NCBI GenBank assembly: GCA_038252945.1
Contig: JBBSHN010000019.1
Location: 1-29,150 of the forward strand
DNA: 29,150 nucleotides
Reading direction: 5' to 3'
DNA from: JAUJOE01 sp038252945
GTDB lineage: Bacteria; Actinomycetota; Actinomycetes; Propionibacteriales; Nocardioidaceae
Part shown: in pieces, positions 15,536-23,366 of the stretch
How the letters are laid out: each line of letters opens with the position of its first letter
Numbering within the stretch: position 1 is the first letter of the stretch
Notes under the pieces: model-generated
Seen by the model: the letters and a program-made list of their open reading frames with translations, nothing else
The model's database searches: none
Told to the model about the DNA's origin: nothing
Program-made: the position numbers and the translations under genes

Positions 15536-16752
15536 GCCAGCTGCTCCAAGAACAGGCCAACATCAGTGACGATCCCTCGTGCCTGCGAGGAGCCGCGGTC
15601 GGCGAGCTTGGTGACGGTCGCGGGGTTAATGTCGACGCAGACCAGCGGCACCGAGGCAGGCAGAATGTTGCCGGTTGCCACGGAGTGCAACATGGTCGCC
15701 AGCATCACGCAGTAGCCGACGCCGGCGAGCTGCCTGCGCATGGCCCGCTGGCCTTCCAAAACGTCGGTGTAGACGTCGGGAAGCGGCCCGTCATCGCGTA
15801 CCGACCCCACCAGAACGAACTCTTTGCCCGCCGTGATTAGCGCGTGCATGATGCCGCCGGTCAAAATTTCCTGCTCCACCGCTGCGGCGATGGATCCGGC
15901 CTTGCGGATCGTGTTAAGCGCACGGATGTGGTGTTCGTGGCCATGCTCCACGCCGCGACCTTGTGACAGGTCCACGCCGAGCGACGTGCCGTAGAGCGTC
16001 GACTCGATGTCGTGGGTAGCGAGAGCGTTGCCCGCGAAGAGCACGTCGACGTAGCCGGCATCGACGAGCGCCACCATCGCGGGAGAGGCGCCGGTGTGCA
16101 CCACTCCCGGGCCGGCCACCCAGAGGATCCGCTTACCCGCGCCCCTGGCCTCGCGCATGCCGTCAGCGACCTGGTGCACCAGGAGCGCTTGGGGTTTCTC
16201 ACTGGAGACGTTGGATTCCATGAATCCGAACCGCTCCTCCTGGCTGCCCCGGACGGGTATGGGGGTGGCAACCTTCACTCCGGCCGCGCCGCACACCACC
16301 TGCATGCCAGCATGGACATCCGACATCGGCAGCGTGTAGACCCGATACCGATCGTTCCGCTCTTCGACGACGATGCCGCAGTCCATCTCTGGATTTTCGA
16401 CGGGCAGCCACGCGTCAGCGAGACGAACATGCGTGTCGAGGTTCGTAGTGGAGTAGAAGCCGTCGGGAAAGACGCCGTCTTGGTCGGCCGGCTCGAGTGT
16501 CACTACACCCGAGTCTGACATGTTGACGCCGTAGGTCTGCAGGCGCATCAGCAGCCGCTGCAGTGTGTCGTCGTCGGTTGCTGTGATGGTGATACGTGCG
16601 AACGACGGGTCATTGTCGTCACGGCCGGCGTCTAGCTGGTCGATCGCGTGATCGCCGCCGTACTCGCGAATGTCTTTAAGGACCAGAGACAAGATGCCGC
16701 TGTCCATGAGGTGACCGGTGATCTCTACCGTCTCCGAGACCAGAGTGCTCAT
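15499..16752 (-). CDS. TIGR00300 (LOR/SDH domain) protein, probable ornithine cyclodeaminase
   Basis: This 417-residue protein has the full TIGR00300 layout: an N-terminal LOR/SDH domain (about 1-110, ETVEITGHLMDSGILSLVLKDI), a middle region, and a nucleotide-binding C-terminal part (ILWVAGPGVVHTGASPAMVALVDAGYVDVLFAGNALATHD). Archaeal and cyanobacterial members catalyse NAD-dependent conversion of ornithine to proline and ammonia, either alone or as the C-terminal half of the AgrE/ArgZ arginine-degrading enzyme. There is no arginine dihydrolase half here. Activity is inferred from homology. ATG 16752 has no ribosome site but a TAACCT box six bases upstream, which overlaps the stop of the preceding gene. 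Confidence 0.8.
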   Translation of the reverse strand: MSTLVSETVEITGHLMDSGILSLVLKDIREYGGDHAIDQLDAGRDDNDPSFARITITATDDDTLQRLLMRLQTYGVNMSDSGVVTLEPADQDGVFPDGFYSTTNLDTHVRLADAWLPVENPEMDCGIVVEERNDRYRVYTLPMSDVHAGMQVVCGAAGVKVATPIPVRGSQEERFGFMESNVSSEKPQALLVHQVADGMREARGAGKRILWVAGPGVVHTGASPAMVALVDAGYVDVLFAGNALATHDIESTLYGTSLGVDLSQGRGVEHGHEHHIRALNTIRKAGSIAAAVEQEILTGGIMHALITAGKEFVLVGSVRDDGPLPDVYTDVLEGQRAMRRQLAGVGYCVMLATMLHSVATGNILPASVPLVCVDINPATVTKLADRGSSQARGIVTDVGLFLEQLAYELVPEYQRVR

Positions 16753-16758
16753 GGCGTC

Positions 16759-16764
16759 AGGTTA
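16759..16764 (-). promoter_or_regulatory. Candidate leaderless -10 box of the TIGR00300 gene
   Basis: TAACCT on the minus strand is six bases before the ATG. Its TAA is also the stop codon of the upstream membrane-protein gene. The gene may therefore be both read from upstream and transcribed separately. Confidence 0.35.
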
Positions 16765-17391
16765 GACGACCGCACCGTTCTCGGAATCATCGTCAGGTCG
16801 ACGGCGGTCCTCCATCGTCGCGACCAGCGTCAAAAACCCTCCGACGAAGCCCGCGACCGCGGCCAGTGACAACCACGCGGGCAGTGTCACGGCGAACAAA
16901 GCGGCGACGAGCAGCAGGAGCGGCCCGCCGGCGAGCCCGAGCCACGCCAGCTGCTGGTACGGCGCCAGTCCGGGCAGTGGAGGCGGCTCCGCTGGCACAA
17001 ACGGCTCATCGACCCCCTCGTCTGAGGTCTCCGGTGAAACGTTCTGCTGGGCTGGCCACGTCGCCTCCGCCGGTACGTCGCAGTGGTGAAAGTACGCGAC
17101 GATCTGTTCCCAGCGCAGATCCTCGTTGGCGAGGTCCGACGAAGGATCGCTGCGGATGATGAGGTCGTGGACGTCGGCTGAAGTCGCGGCGTCGACGTAA
17201 AGACGCTCTTTGACGGCAATGCGGAACTCGGCGGCGTCGAAAGTCGCCATGCTGTTGCCCTCGACCGGCCTGCTGTACGCCGCGACCCCCCGTTCGCGCA
17301 GGTCGCCGAGCACGACGTGCGCCACTTGCGGATCGAGGTCGGCCACCGGAACGTACGAACGCGCCGTCAGACCGTTGGACCGCATGATCAC
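16762..17391 (-). CDS. Hypothetical protein with two C-terminal membrane helices
   Basis: This 209-residue protein is of unrecognised family. The first 100 residues form a soluble alpha/beta domain (ARSYVPVADLDPQVAHVVLGDL, FRIAVKERLYVDAATSADVHDLI) ending in a WEQIVAYFHH segment. A Pro- and Glu-rich linker follows (about 110-145), then two hydrophobic helices at roughly 148-168 and 171-193 and an acidic tail. It looks like a cytoplasmic domain tethered to the membrane by a helical hairpin. The GTG start at 17391 overlaps the stop of the alpha/beta hydrolase gene as GTGA, showing translational coupling. An ATG two codons later is an alternative. I recall similar proteins in other actinobacteria but no function. 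Confidence 0.8.
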   Translation of the reverse strand: MIMRSNGLTARSYVPVADLDPQVAHVVLGDLRERGVAAYSRPVEGNSMATFDAAEFRIAVKERLYVDAATSADVHDLIIRSDPSSDLANEDLRWEQIVAYFHHCDVPAEATWPAQQNVSPETSDEGVDEPFVPAEPPPLPGLAPYQQLAWLGLAGGPLLLLVAALFAVTLPAWLSLAAVAGFVGGFLTLVATMEDRRRPDDDSENGAVV

Positions 17392-18143
17392 CGCTGCACC
17401 GTCGACCGCTTGCGGATGAACTCGGCGGACTCGGTGAAGATGCTGTCCGCGTCGTTGTCCAACGTCGCCACGTGGTAACTGTTGTCCAGCACTCGCTCGG
17501 TGACGTCACGAGACGACACTCGCTGGGTGATGATCTGTGCCGACAACGGCTCGACGACATGGTCCTCCACTGACCGGAATACCAGAATCGGCACCGTCAC
17601 TTTGGGGAGGTCCTCGCGGGTCATTCTCCAGAGGCGGCGCAGCGAGTCCAGCGCCTTCAGCGGCGTGCGGTTGTAGCCGCGTTCGACGACTCCGCTCTTC
17701 TTGATGTCGTTGCCGACGCCCCGCACTGCCGGCAGCACGCGCTTGAGGAGGGGTACGGCGAGCAAGCGCTTGTCGCTGCTCGTGATCGACGGGTTGACCA
17801 AGATCAGTCCGGCGACGTCGTCCGGCCGCTCTTCGGCAAGGCGAAGCGCGAGGCACCCACCCATGGACAACCCGCAGACGAAAACCTTTTCGCAAGTCTC
17901 ACGGAGTGCGTCGAGGTTGCGGGCGACTTCGAGGTACCAGTCCTGCCAGGCAGTGCGGTTGAGCTCCTGCCAGGTGGTGCCATGCCCCGTCAGCCGCGGC
18001 ACCGCGACCGTGAAGCCTTCGGTCGCAAGGAACTCGCCCCACGGCTGCATGGAGGCGGGGCATCCAGTGAATCCGTGAACCAGGAGAACGCCAGTCCGTC
18101 CGCCGGCAGCGTGGAACGGCTCAGCATGCGGGAGTACCGACAC
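17388..18143 (-). CDS. Alpha/beta hydrolase, carboxylesterase/monoacylglycerol lipase type
   Basis: This 251-residue serine hydrolase is similar in size and motifs to Est30-type carboxylesterases. The oxyanion-loop motif HGFTG is at 23-27, the nucleophile elbow GLSMGG puts serine at S93, and the acid and histidine of the triad are D194 (SVEDHVV) and H224 (NSYHVATLD). There is no signal peptide, so it acts in the cytoplasm or at the inner membrane. The natural substrate is likely a medium-chain acyl ester, but this is inference. GTG 18143 has AGGAG upstream. It is the first gene of a three-gene minus-strand group and diverges from plsC. Confidence 0.9.
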   Translation of the reverse strand: MSVLPHAEPFHAAGGRTGVLLVHGFTGCPASMQPWGEFLATEGFTVAVPRLTGHGTTWQELNRTAWQDWYLEVARNLDALRETCEKVFVCGLSMGGCLALRLAEERPDDVAGLILVNPSITSSDKRLLAVPLLKRVLPAVRGVGNDIKKSGVVERGYNRTPLKALDSLRRLWRMTREDLPKVTVPILVFRSVEDHVVEPLSAQIITQRVSSRDVTERVLDNSYHVATLDNDADSIFTESAEFIRKRSTVQR

Positions 18144-18212
18144 GGAGGTGCTCCTACGGCGGGCGGTGCGGACCTTGTGTGTTCATCGTGTCACGCCTGA
18201 CGGCTTCTTTCG

Positions 18213-18241
18213 ACACCGGTGTTCAGGCCGTCCCCTAAGGT
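18213..18241 (+). promoter_or_regulatory. Candidate plsC promoter with upstream palindrome
   Basis: A perfect 10-bp palindrome ACACCGGTGT (18213-18222) lies 13 bases before a TAAGGT -10-like box (18236-18241). A start near 18248 would give a leader of about 28 bases containing GAGAGG before the TTG at 18276. The palindrome is a possible operator in the 132-base divergent gap. Confidence 0.35.
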
Positions 18242-18275
18242 GACAGCAACGTCGCTCCGCCGAGAGGTCCACTCG

Positions 18276-19070
18276 TTGTTCTACTGGCTGCTTAAGTGGG
18301 TCTTCATCGGTCCGTTGCTCAAAGTGGTGTTCAGGCCGTACGCCGAGGGAACCGAGCACGTGCCCTTCGAGGGACCAGCCATTCTCGCCTGTAACCACCT
18401 CTCCTACGCCGACTGGTTGTTCATGCCGCTGGTCATTCCCCGCCGCGTGACCTTTGTGGCGAAGGCGGAGTACTTCACAAGCCCAGGGTTGAAGGGTTGG
18501 ATGCAGAAGACGTTCTTCTCCGGCGCGGGGCAGGTGCCGATCGACCGCTCGGGAGGACGGGCCTCTGAGCGCGCGATCGCCACCGGCTTGCGGATCTTGC
18601 GAAACGGCGACCTGTTCGGCATCTACCCGGAGGGCACGCGCTCACACGACGGGCGTCTCTACCGCGGCAAGACGGGAGTCGCTCGGATGGCGTTGGAGGC
18701 CGCAGTGCCGGTGATCCCCGTCGCCGTCGTGGGGACCAATGTGCTGGCTCCCCCGGGAAAGGTGTTCGGCAGATACACGCGTCCCTATGTCCGCTTCGGC
18801 GCTCCGCTGGACTTCAGCCGATACGAGGGTATGGAGAGCGACCGCTTCGTGCTGCGCTCCATCACCGACGAGGTGATGTACGAGGTGATGAAGCTATCGG
18901 GGCAGGAGTACGTCGACGTCTATGCCTCCAGGGCAAAGGAGGAAGCCCAGCGGCAGGCCAAGCGGCTGCCTCTGCGGCCAAGGCTGAGGCTCGAGAAGCC
19001 AAGAAGCGCAGCGCCTGACCTGACCCGTAGGCTCGACGCCGACCAGTCACCTGGGGACCTCAAGGAGTGA
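18276..19070 (+). CDS. plsC: 1-acyl-sn-glycerol-3-phosphate acyltransferase (PlsC family)
   Basis: This 264-residue acyltransferase acts in phospholipid synthesis, adding an acyl chain to lysophosphatidic acid or a related acceptor. The catalytic NHLSYAD (NHx4D) motif and the EGTRS acceptor motif are present, with the third block GKTGVARMAL and fourth block VIPVAVVGTN. The mycobacterial relative is Rv2182c. The start is uncertain: GTG codons at 18219 and 18240 lie in frame but have no ribosome site, whereas TTG 18276 has GAGAGG eight bases upstream and gives the family N-terminus LFYWLLKWVFIGPL. The C-terminal 40 residues are basic and repetitive in Ala, Arg and Lys. pfkA begins four bases after its stop, using the AAGGAG at the end of this gene. 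Confidence 0.9.
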   Translation: MFYWLLKWVFIGPLLKVVFRPYAEGTEHVPFEGPAILACNHLSYADWLFMPLVIPRRVTFVAKAEYFTSPGLKGWMQKTFFSGAGQVPIDRSGGRASERAIATGLRILRNGDLFGIYPEGTRSHDGRLYRGKTGVARMALEAAVPVIPVAVVGTNVLAPPGKVFGRYTRPYVRFGAPLDFSRYEGMESDRFVLRSITDEVMYEVMKLSGQEYVDVYASRAKEEAQRQAKRLPLRPRLRLEKPRSAAPDLTRRLDADQSPGDLKE

Positions 19071-19074
19071 GCTC

Positions 19075-20100
19075 ATGCGCGTCGGAGTGCTGACCGGCGG
19101 CGGAGACTGCCCGGGACTCAACGCGGTGATCCGCGCCGTGGTCCGCCGCGGCGTGCAGGAGTACGGCTATGAGTTCGTCGGCTTCCGTGACGGCTGGCGA
19201 GGACCGCTTGACAACCTGACCTGCGAGCTCGGAGTCGCGCAGGTGCGAGGGATCCTGCCACGTGGTGGCACCATCCTTGGTTCGTCGCGCACCAATCCGT
19301 TCAAGCTTGAAGGCGGCGTGGAGCGCATCACCAAGCACCTCGCCGACGGCGGCGTTGACGCCCTGGTGGCCATCGGCGGCGAGGACACGCTGGGTGTGGC
19401 CACCCGGTTGGCCGAGCTGGACGTGAACGTCGTCGGCGTACCCAAGACCATCGACAACGATCTGGGTGGCACCGACTTCACAATCGGCTTCGACACCGCG
19501 GTCAACATCTGCACCGAAGCCATCGACCGGCTGCACACCACCGCCGAGTCGCACCATCGCGTGCTCGTCGTGGAGGTGATGGGTCGCCACTCAGGCTGGA
19601 TCGCGTTGCACAGCGGCATCGCCGGAGGTGCCAACATCATTCTGATTCCCGAGCAGCCGTTCGACATCGCGAAGGTATGTGCCCTGGTTGAGCGGCGCTT
19701 TGAGCTGCAGTACGCACCGATCATCGTGGTGGCCGAGGGCGCGGTGCCAGCCGAAGGAACTCTGCAGACCGTCACCGGGGAGCTCGACGCGTTCGGGCAC
19801 GTGCGACTCGGCGGAATCGGTGACCGGCTTGCGGGCGAGATCGAGGCTCGCACCGGCAAGGAGGCCCGTGCAGTGGTGCTCGGCCATACTCAACGAGGCG
19901 GTACGCCGACCGCCTTCGACCGGTGGCTCGCGACCCGATTCGGCCTCCATGCCATCGGCGCCGTGCGCGACGGCGACTTCGGCACGATGGTGGCTTTGCG
20001 CGGCACCGACATCGTTCGTGTGCAGCTGAAGGAGGGCACGCAGCGGCTGAAGACCGTCGACCCGTCGCAGTACTCCGAGGCCGAAGTGTTGTTCGGCTAA
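19075..20100 (+). CDS. pfkA: 6-phosphofructokinase with pyrophosphate-type signature
   Basis: This 341-residue group III phosphofructokinase phosphorylates fructose 6-phosphate to the 1,6-bisphosphate. The catalytic motif PKTIDND places D127 and D129 at the family positions. Two residues decide the phosphoryl donor: D104 (GGEDTLG) and K124 (PKTIDND). In E. coli ATP enzymes these are Gly and Gly, and the Asp/Lys pair is the mark of pyrophosphate-dependent enzymes such as that of Amycolatopsis methanolica. The enzyme is therefore predicted to use PPi and to be reversible. ATG 19075 has AAGGAG upstream. It is probably co-transcribed with plsC; the DAHP synthase gene follows after 17 bases. Confidence 0.93.
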   Translation: MRVGVLTGGGDCPGLNAVIRAVVRRGVQEYGYEFVGFRDGWRGPLDNLTCELGVAQVRGILPRGGTILGSSRTNPFKLEGGVERITKHLADGGVDALVAIGGEDTLGVATRLAELDVNVVGVPKTIDNDLGGTDFTIGFDTAVNICTEAIDRLHTTAESHHRVLVVEVMGRHSGWIALHSGIAGGANIILIPEQPFDIAKVCALVERRFELQYAPIIVVAEGAVPAEGTLQTVTGELDAFGHVRLGGIGDRLAGEIEARTGKEARAVVLGHTQRGGTPTAFDRWLATRFGLHAIGAVRDGDFGTMVALRGTDIVRVQLKEGTQRLKTVDPSQYSEAEVLFG

Positions 20101-20104
20101 GCCC

Positions 20105-20110
20105 TACCCT
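20105..20110 (+). promoter_or_regulatory. Candidate leaderless -10 box of the DAHP synthase gene
   Basis: TACCCT lies seven bases before the GTG at 20118, within the 17-base gap after pfkA. No Shine-Dalgarno sequence is visible there. Confidence 0.45.
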
Positions 20111-20117
20111 TGACTCC

Positions 20118-21458
20118 GTGACTCTTCCGTCGCTGAACGACCTCGGCGCGCGCTCGGCTGCTCAGCAGCCGGACTGGGCGGATCTCTCCGCGCTCCGGGA
20201 CGCCGTCACAACGCTGCGCACGCTTCCTCCGCTGGTGTTCGCAGGGGAGTGCGACGACCTCAAGGCCCGCCTCGCCGACGTAGCGGCCGGGCGGGCGTTC
20301 CTCCTTCAAGGCGGCGACTGCGCGGAGACGTTCGCAAGCGTCACCGCCGAGAACGTTCGAGCCAAGCTGCAGGTGCTCCTGCAGATGGCAGTCGTGCTGA
20401 CGTACGGCGCGTCGGTGCCCGTGATCAAGGTCGGTCGGATCGCCGGTCAGTACGCGAAGCCCCGGTCAGGCGACATGGAGGTGCGCGACGGGGTATCTCT
20501 TCCCGCCTACCGAGGCGACGCAGTCAACGGCTTCGCTTTCACACCGGAGAGCCGCACCCCGGATCCTCGCAGGCTTGTGCAGACATACAACTCCTCGGCC
20601 GCGACTCTCAATCTCTGCCGGGCATTTCTGCAAGGCGGATACGCGGACCTGCGGCAGATGCACGCGTGGAACACCGACTTCGTCCGGACCAGCCCCGTGG
20701 GGGCGGTATATGAGCAGATGGCCGCCGACATTGGCCGTGCGCTCGACTTCATGTCCGCGATCGGAGCGGACTCCGAGGAGCTGCACAGGGTCACGTTCCA
20801 CAGCAGCCACGAGGCCTTGCTACTGGAGTACGAGCACGCGATGACCCGGATCGACTCCCGAACACAGACGCCGTACGACGTCTCTGCTTCGTTCTTGTGG
20901 ATAGGGGAGCGGACGCGTCAGATCGACGGTGCCCACGTTGAGTTGCTCTCCCGGGTGCGCAATCCGATCGGAGTGAAGCTGGGTCCAACCGCGACTGCGG
21001 ATGTGGCCGTGGCCCTTGCCGAGCGGCTCAACGCCGACAACGAGCCGGGCCGGCTCACATTCATCACCCGGATGGGTGCCGACCGCATCAGGGACGTCCT
21101 GCCGGATCTCGTGGAGAAGGTCCGTGCCGCCGGCATCGAGGTGGCCTGGGTGAGTGATCCGATGCACGGCAACACCTACGAGACGTCGACCGGCTACAAG
21201 ACACGCCGCTTCGACGACGTCATCGACGAGGTGCGCGGTTTCTTCGAGGTCCACGGATGCCTCGGCACCTGGCCGGGTGGGTTGCATGTCGAGCTGACCG
21301 GCGGCGATGTGACGGAGTGCATCGGAGGCGGTGAGCGTCTGGACGAGGCCGGGTTGACTTCGCGTTATGAGTCGGTGTGCGATCCCCGGCTCAACCGGAC
21401 CCAGTCGCTGGAGCTCGCGTTCCTGGTGGCTGAGATGCTCCGCGCCCGCAAAGGCTAA
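20118..21458 (+). CDS. aroG: Class II 3-deoxy-D-arabino-heptulosonate 7-phosphate synthase
   Basis: This 446-residue plant-type (class II) DAHP synthase condenses phosphoenolpyruvate and erythrose 4-phosphate in the first step of the shikimate pathway. Family motifs are LLQGGDCAETF (metal-ligand C68), RIAGQYAKPRS, GVKLGPT and the C-terminal HVELTGGDVTECIGG. Length and start agree with mycobacterial Rv2178c, allowing for a slightly shorter N-terminus. The in-frame reading extends 65 codons into pfkA, but GTG 20118 has a leaderless-type TACCCT box seven bases upstream and matches the family. The mycobacterial enzyme is inhibited synergistically by aromatic amino acids and activates chorismate mutase. 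Whether that holds here is not visible. Confidence 0.95.
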   Translation: MTLPSLNDLGARSAAQQPDWADLSALRDAVTTLRTLPPLVFAGECDDLKARLADVAAGRAFLLQGGDCAETFASVTAENVRAKLQVLLQMAVVLTYGASVPVIKVGRIAGQYAKPRSGDMEVRDGVSLPAYRGDAVNGFAFTPESRTPDPRRLVQTYNSSAATLNLCRAFLQGGYADLRQMHAWNTDFVRTSPVGAVYEQMAADIGRALDFMSAIGADSEELHRVTFHSSHEALLLEYEHAMTRIDSRTQTPYDVSASFLWIGERTRQIDGAHVELLSRVRNPIGVKLGPTATADVAVALAERLNADNEPGRLTFITRMGADRIRDVLPDLVEKVRAAGIEVAWVSDPMHGNTYETSTGYKTRRFDDVIDEVRGFFEVHGCLGTWPGGLHVELTGGDVTECIGGGERLDEAGLTSRYESVCDPRLNRTQSLELAFLVAEMLRARKG

Positions 21459-21463
21459 CGCCC

Positions 21464-22474
21464 GTGATCGACCTGCGTAGTGACACCGTCACGAAACCCT
21501 CGGCCGACATGCGGCGCTCGATGGTGGGCGCGGAGGTCGGCGACGACGTGTACGGCGAGGACCCAACCGTCGCCGCGTTGGAGGAGCGCGTTGCGGATCT
21601 GCTGGGCTTCGAGGCGGCTCTCTTCACCGTCACGGGGTCGCTGGCCAATCTCCTGGCTGTTCGGGCGCTGGTGCGACCGGGCACCGAAGTGCTGTGTGAG
21701 TCTGCAGCCCACATCGCTCGAGCCGAGCTCGGCGCTCACGCAGCCGTCAGTGGAGTCACCATGCGCACCTGGACGCACCCTTGCGGCCACGTCGACGTCC
21801 CAGCTGTAGAGGCGTTGCTAGCCCCAGACCTTGGCCCGTTCCTTGTCCGTACCGGTTGCGTGTCCGTGGAGAACACTCACAACTTCGCCGGCGGCCGCAC
21901 CCAGCCTGCGGCCGCTCTGCGAGAGCTCCGATCCTTGGCCGACCGCGCGGGCATCAGCATCCACCTTGACGGCGCCCGGCTCTGGAACGCGCACGTCGCC
22001 ACCGGGATACCGCTGCGCGAGCTGGCCGGCGTCGCCGACACGGCGGCGGTGGCGCTGTCGAAGGGTCTGGGGGCGCCGGTCGGGTCGCTGATGCTCGGAA
22101 CCGAGGATCAGGTCGCTGACGCGCGCACCTGGCGCAAGCGCCTTGGCGGAGGTTGGCGGCAGGCCGGAGTACTGGCCGGGGCAGGGCTCTTCTCGCTCGA
22201 GCACAATCTGGAACGACTGGCCGACGACCATGCCCACGCCAGGCTCATCGCGGCCGCTGCGGGGGTCGACGAGACCTCGGTGGAGACCAACATCGTGGTG
22301 ATTCGCACCACAGATGCGGCCGGGGTCGTCCGTAGGTGCAGAGATGGCGGAGTGCTGGTGTCGACGGTGGGGGCGGGCGTCGTACGAGTGGTGACACATC
22401 TCGACGTCAGCGCGCACGACGCCAAGACCGCGGCGGAGGTCATCGCTCGGGCACTTACACAGTCAGGTGAGTGA
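21464..22474 (+). CDS. ltaE: Low-specificity L-threonine aldolase
   Basis: This 336-residue PLP enzyme cleaves L-threonine and allo-threonine to glycine and acetaldehyde. The N-terminus DLRSDTVTKPSADMR is typical. PLP contacts include D169 (HLDGARLWN) and the Schiff-base lysine K200 (LSKGLGAPVGS). GTG 21464 is five bases after the DAHP synthase stop with AAAGG upstream, so the two are co-transcribed. Its last 20 bases overlap the end of the convergent EamA transporter gene. The pairing with DAHP synthase has no obvious pathway logic. Confidence 0.92.
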   Translation: MIDLRSDTVTKPSADMRRSMVGAEVGDDVYGEDPTVAALEERVADLLGFEAALFTVTGSLANLLAVRALVRPGTEVLCESAAHIARAELGAHAAVSGVTMRTWTHPCGHVDVPAVEALLAPDLGPFLVRTGCVSVENTHNFAGGRTQPAAALRELRSLADRAGISIHLDGARLWNAHVATGIPLRELAGVADTAAVALSKGLGAPVGSLMLGTEDQVADARTWRKRLGGGWRQAGVLAGAGLFSLEHNLERLADDHAHARLIAAAAGVDETSVETNIVVIRTTDAAGVVRRCRDGGVLVSTVGAGVVRVVTHLDVSAHDAKTAAEVIARALTQSGE

Positions 22475-23345
22475 CCTCGGCCTCGACTTCGCGCCGCGGC
22501 GCCAACTCCACCAGGTACATCGCGCTCACCACCAACCCGCCGCCGATGAGCATCCGAGTCGTGAGCGTCTCGCCGCCGAACAGCACGGCGAAAAATGCCG
22601 CAAACACCGGTTCCATCGTCATGATGATCGCCGCTCGAGTGGGCGCCAGATGAGCCTGAGCCCACGTCTGGAGGACCAGTGCTAGCGCGCCAGCGACCAG
22701 CGCCATGTAGACCAGCGAAAGCCAGCCCCCGGCCGTGCGGGGTGTCTGGATTCCATTGGGGACGCTCGCCAGCGTGCAGACCGCAGCGATGACCAGCAAC
22801 TGCACGACCGAAAGCCCGAAGGCGTTTGCCGCGTTGGACCACTGTCCGAGGCCCAGAATGTGAACGGCGTACAGCATTGCCGATGCGAAGACCAGCGCCA
22901 CTCCTGGCGAGACCGCGAACCCGTTGAGCGACAAGAAGGCAAGGCCGCCGGCGGACAGCGTCACCGCCGCCCAAACGGGCGCCGCAATTCGTTGCCGGAG
23001 AATCGCGGCGCCGAGAATCGGTGTCGCCACGACGTACATGCCGGTGACGAATCCGGAGATGCTGGCGGATGTGCGCTCGAGTCCGAGTGTCTGCACGACC
23101 TGGGCGACGCCGTACACAAAGCCGAGCAACAGCCCAAAACGCAGGTCGGCTCGAGACAGCCTCCGCACGTGGCCCCAGGCGACCGCGAGCAGAGCGAGCG
23201 CGGCGATCGCGAACCGCACCGCCAAGAAGTCCAGTACCGAGACTTGGTGAAGAAGATCCTTGATGAGGAAGAACGTCGAGCCCCAGGTGGCGGTGACCCA
23301 CAGCAGCGCCAACGTAGGCACTAGTGCGCTACGTCGGGTCGTCAC
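22455..23345 (-). CDS. EamA/DMT family transporter
   Basis: This 296-residue membrane protein has ten predicted helices in two EamA repeats. The first contains TATWGSTFFLIKDLL and RFAIAALALL, and the second ends with MEPVFAAFFAVLFGGETLTTRMLIGGGLVV, the typical EamA closing motif. Family members export amino acids or metabolites; no substrate can be assigned. The GTG at 23354 is an alternative start three codons earlier. GTG 23345 is preferred because TAGGGT lies seven bases before it. It follows pknL in the same direction with a gap of 21 bases, and its stop overlaps the end of ltaE. Confidence 0.88.
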   Translation of the reverse strand: MTTRRSALVPTLALLWVTATWGSTFFLIKDLLHQVSVLDFLAVRFAIAALALLAVAWGHVRRLSRADLRFGLLLGFVYGVAQVVQTLGLERTSASISGFVTGMYVVATPILGAAILRQRIAAPVWAAVTLSAGGLAFLSLNGFAVSPGVALVFASAMLYAVHILGLGQWSNAANAFGLSVVQLLVIAAVCTLASVPNGIQTPRTAGGWLSLVYMALVAGALALVLQTWAQAHLAPTRAAIIMTMEPVFAAFFAVLFGGETLTTRMLIGGGLVVSAMYLVELAPRREVEAEVTHLTV

Positions 23346-23352
23346 CTCAGTC

Positions 23353-23358
23353 ACCCTA
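23353..23358 (-). promoter_or_regulatory. Candidate leaderless -10 box of the EamA gene
   Basis: TAGGGT on the minus strand is followed by seven bases and GTG 23345-23343. If correct, the EamA transporter can be transcribed separately from pknL. Confidence 0.4.
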
Positions 23359-23366
23359 GAAGCGGG

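Noticed and set aside
19167..19859. A 230-codon minus-strand reading inside the phosphofructokinase gene
   Set aside because: Its low-complexity Ser/Pro/Arg composition is typical of antisense frames, and pfkA on the other strand is unambiguous.
22108..23301. A 397-codon minus-strand reading across the ltaE and EamA genes
   Set aside because: It is Arg/Gly/Ser-rich without any family motif. Most of it is the out-of-phase shadow of the EamA gene, whose own frame has clear DMT motifs. Long shadow frames are expected at this GC content.
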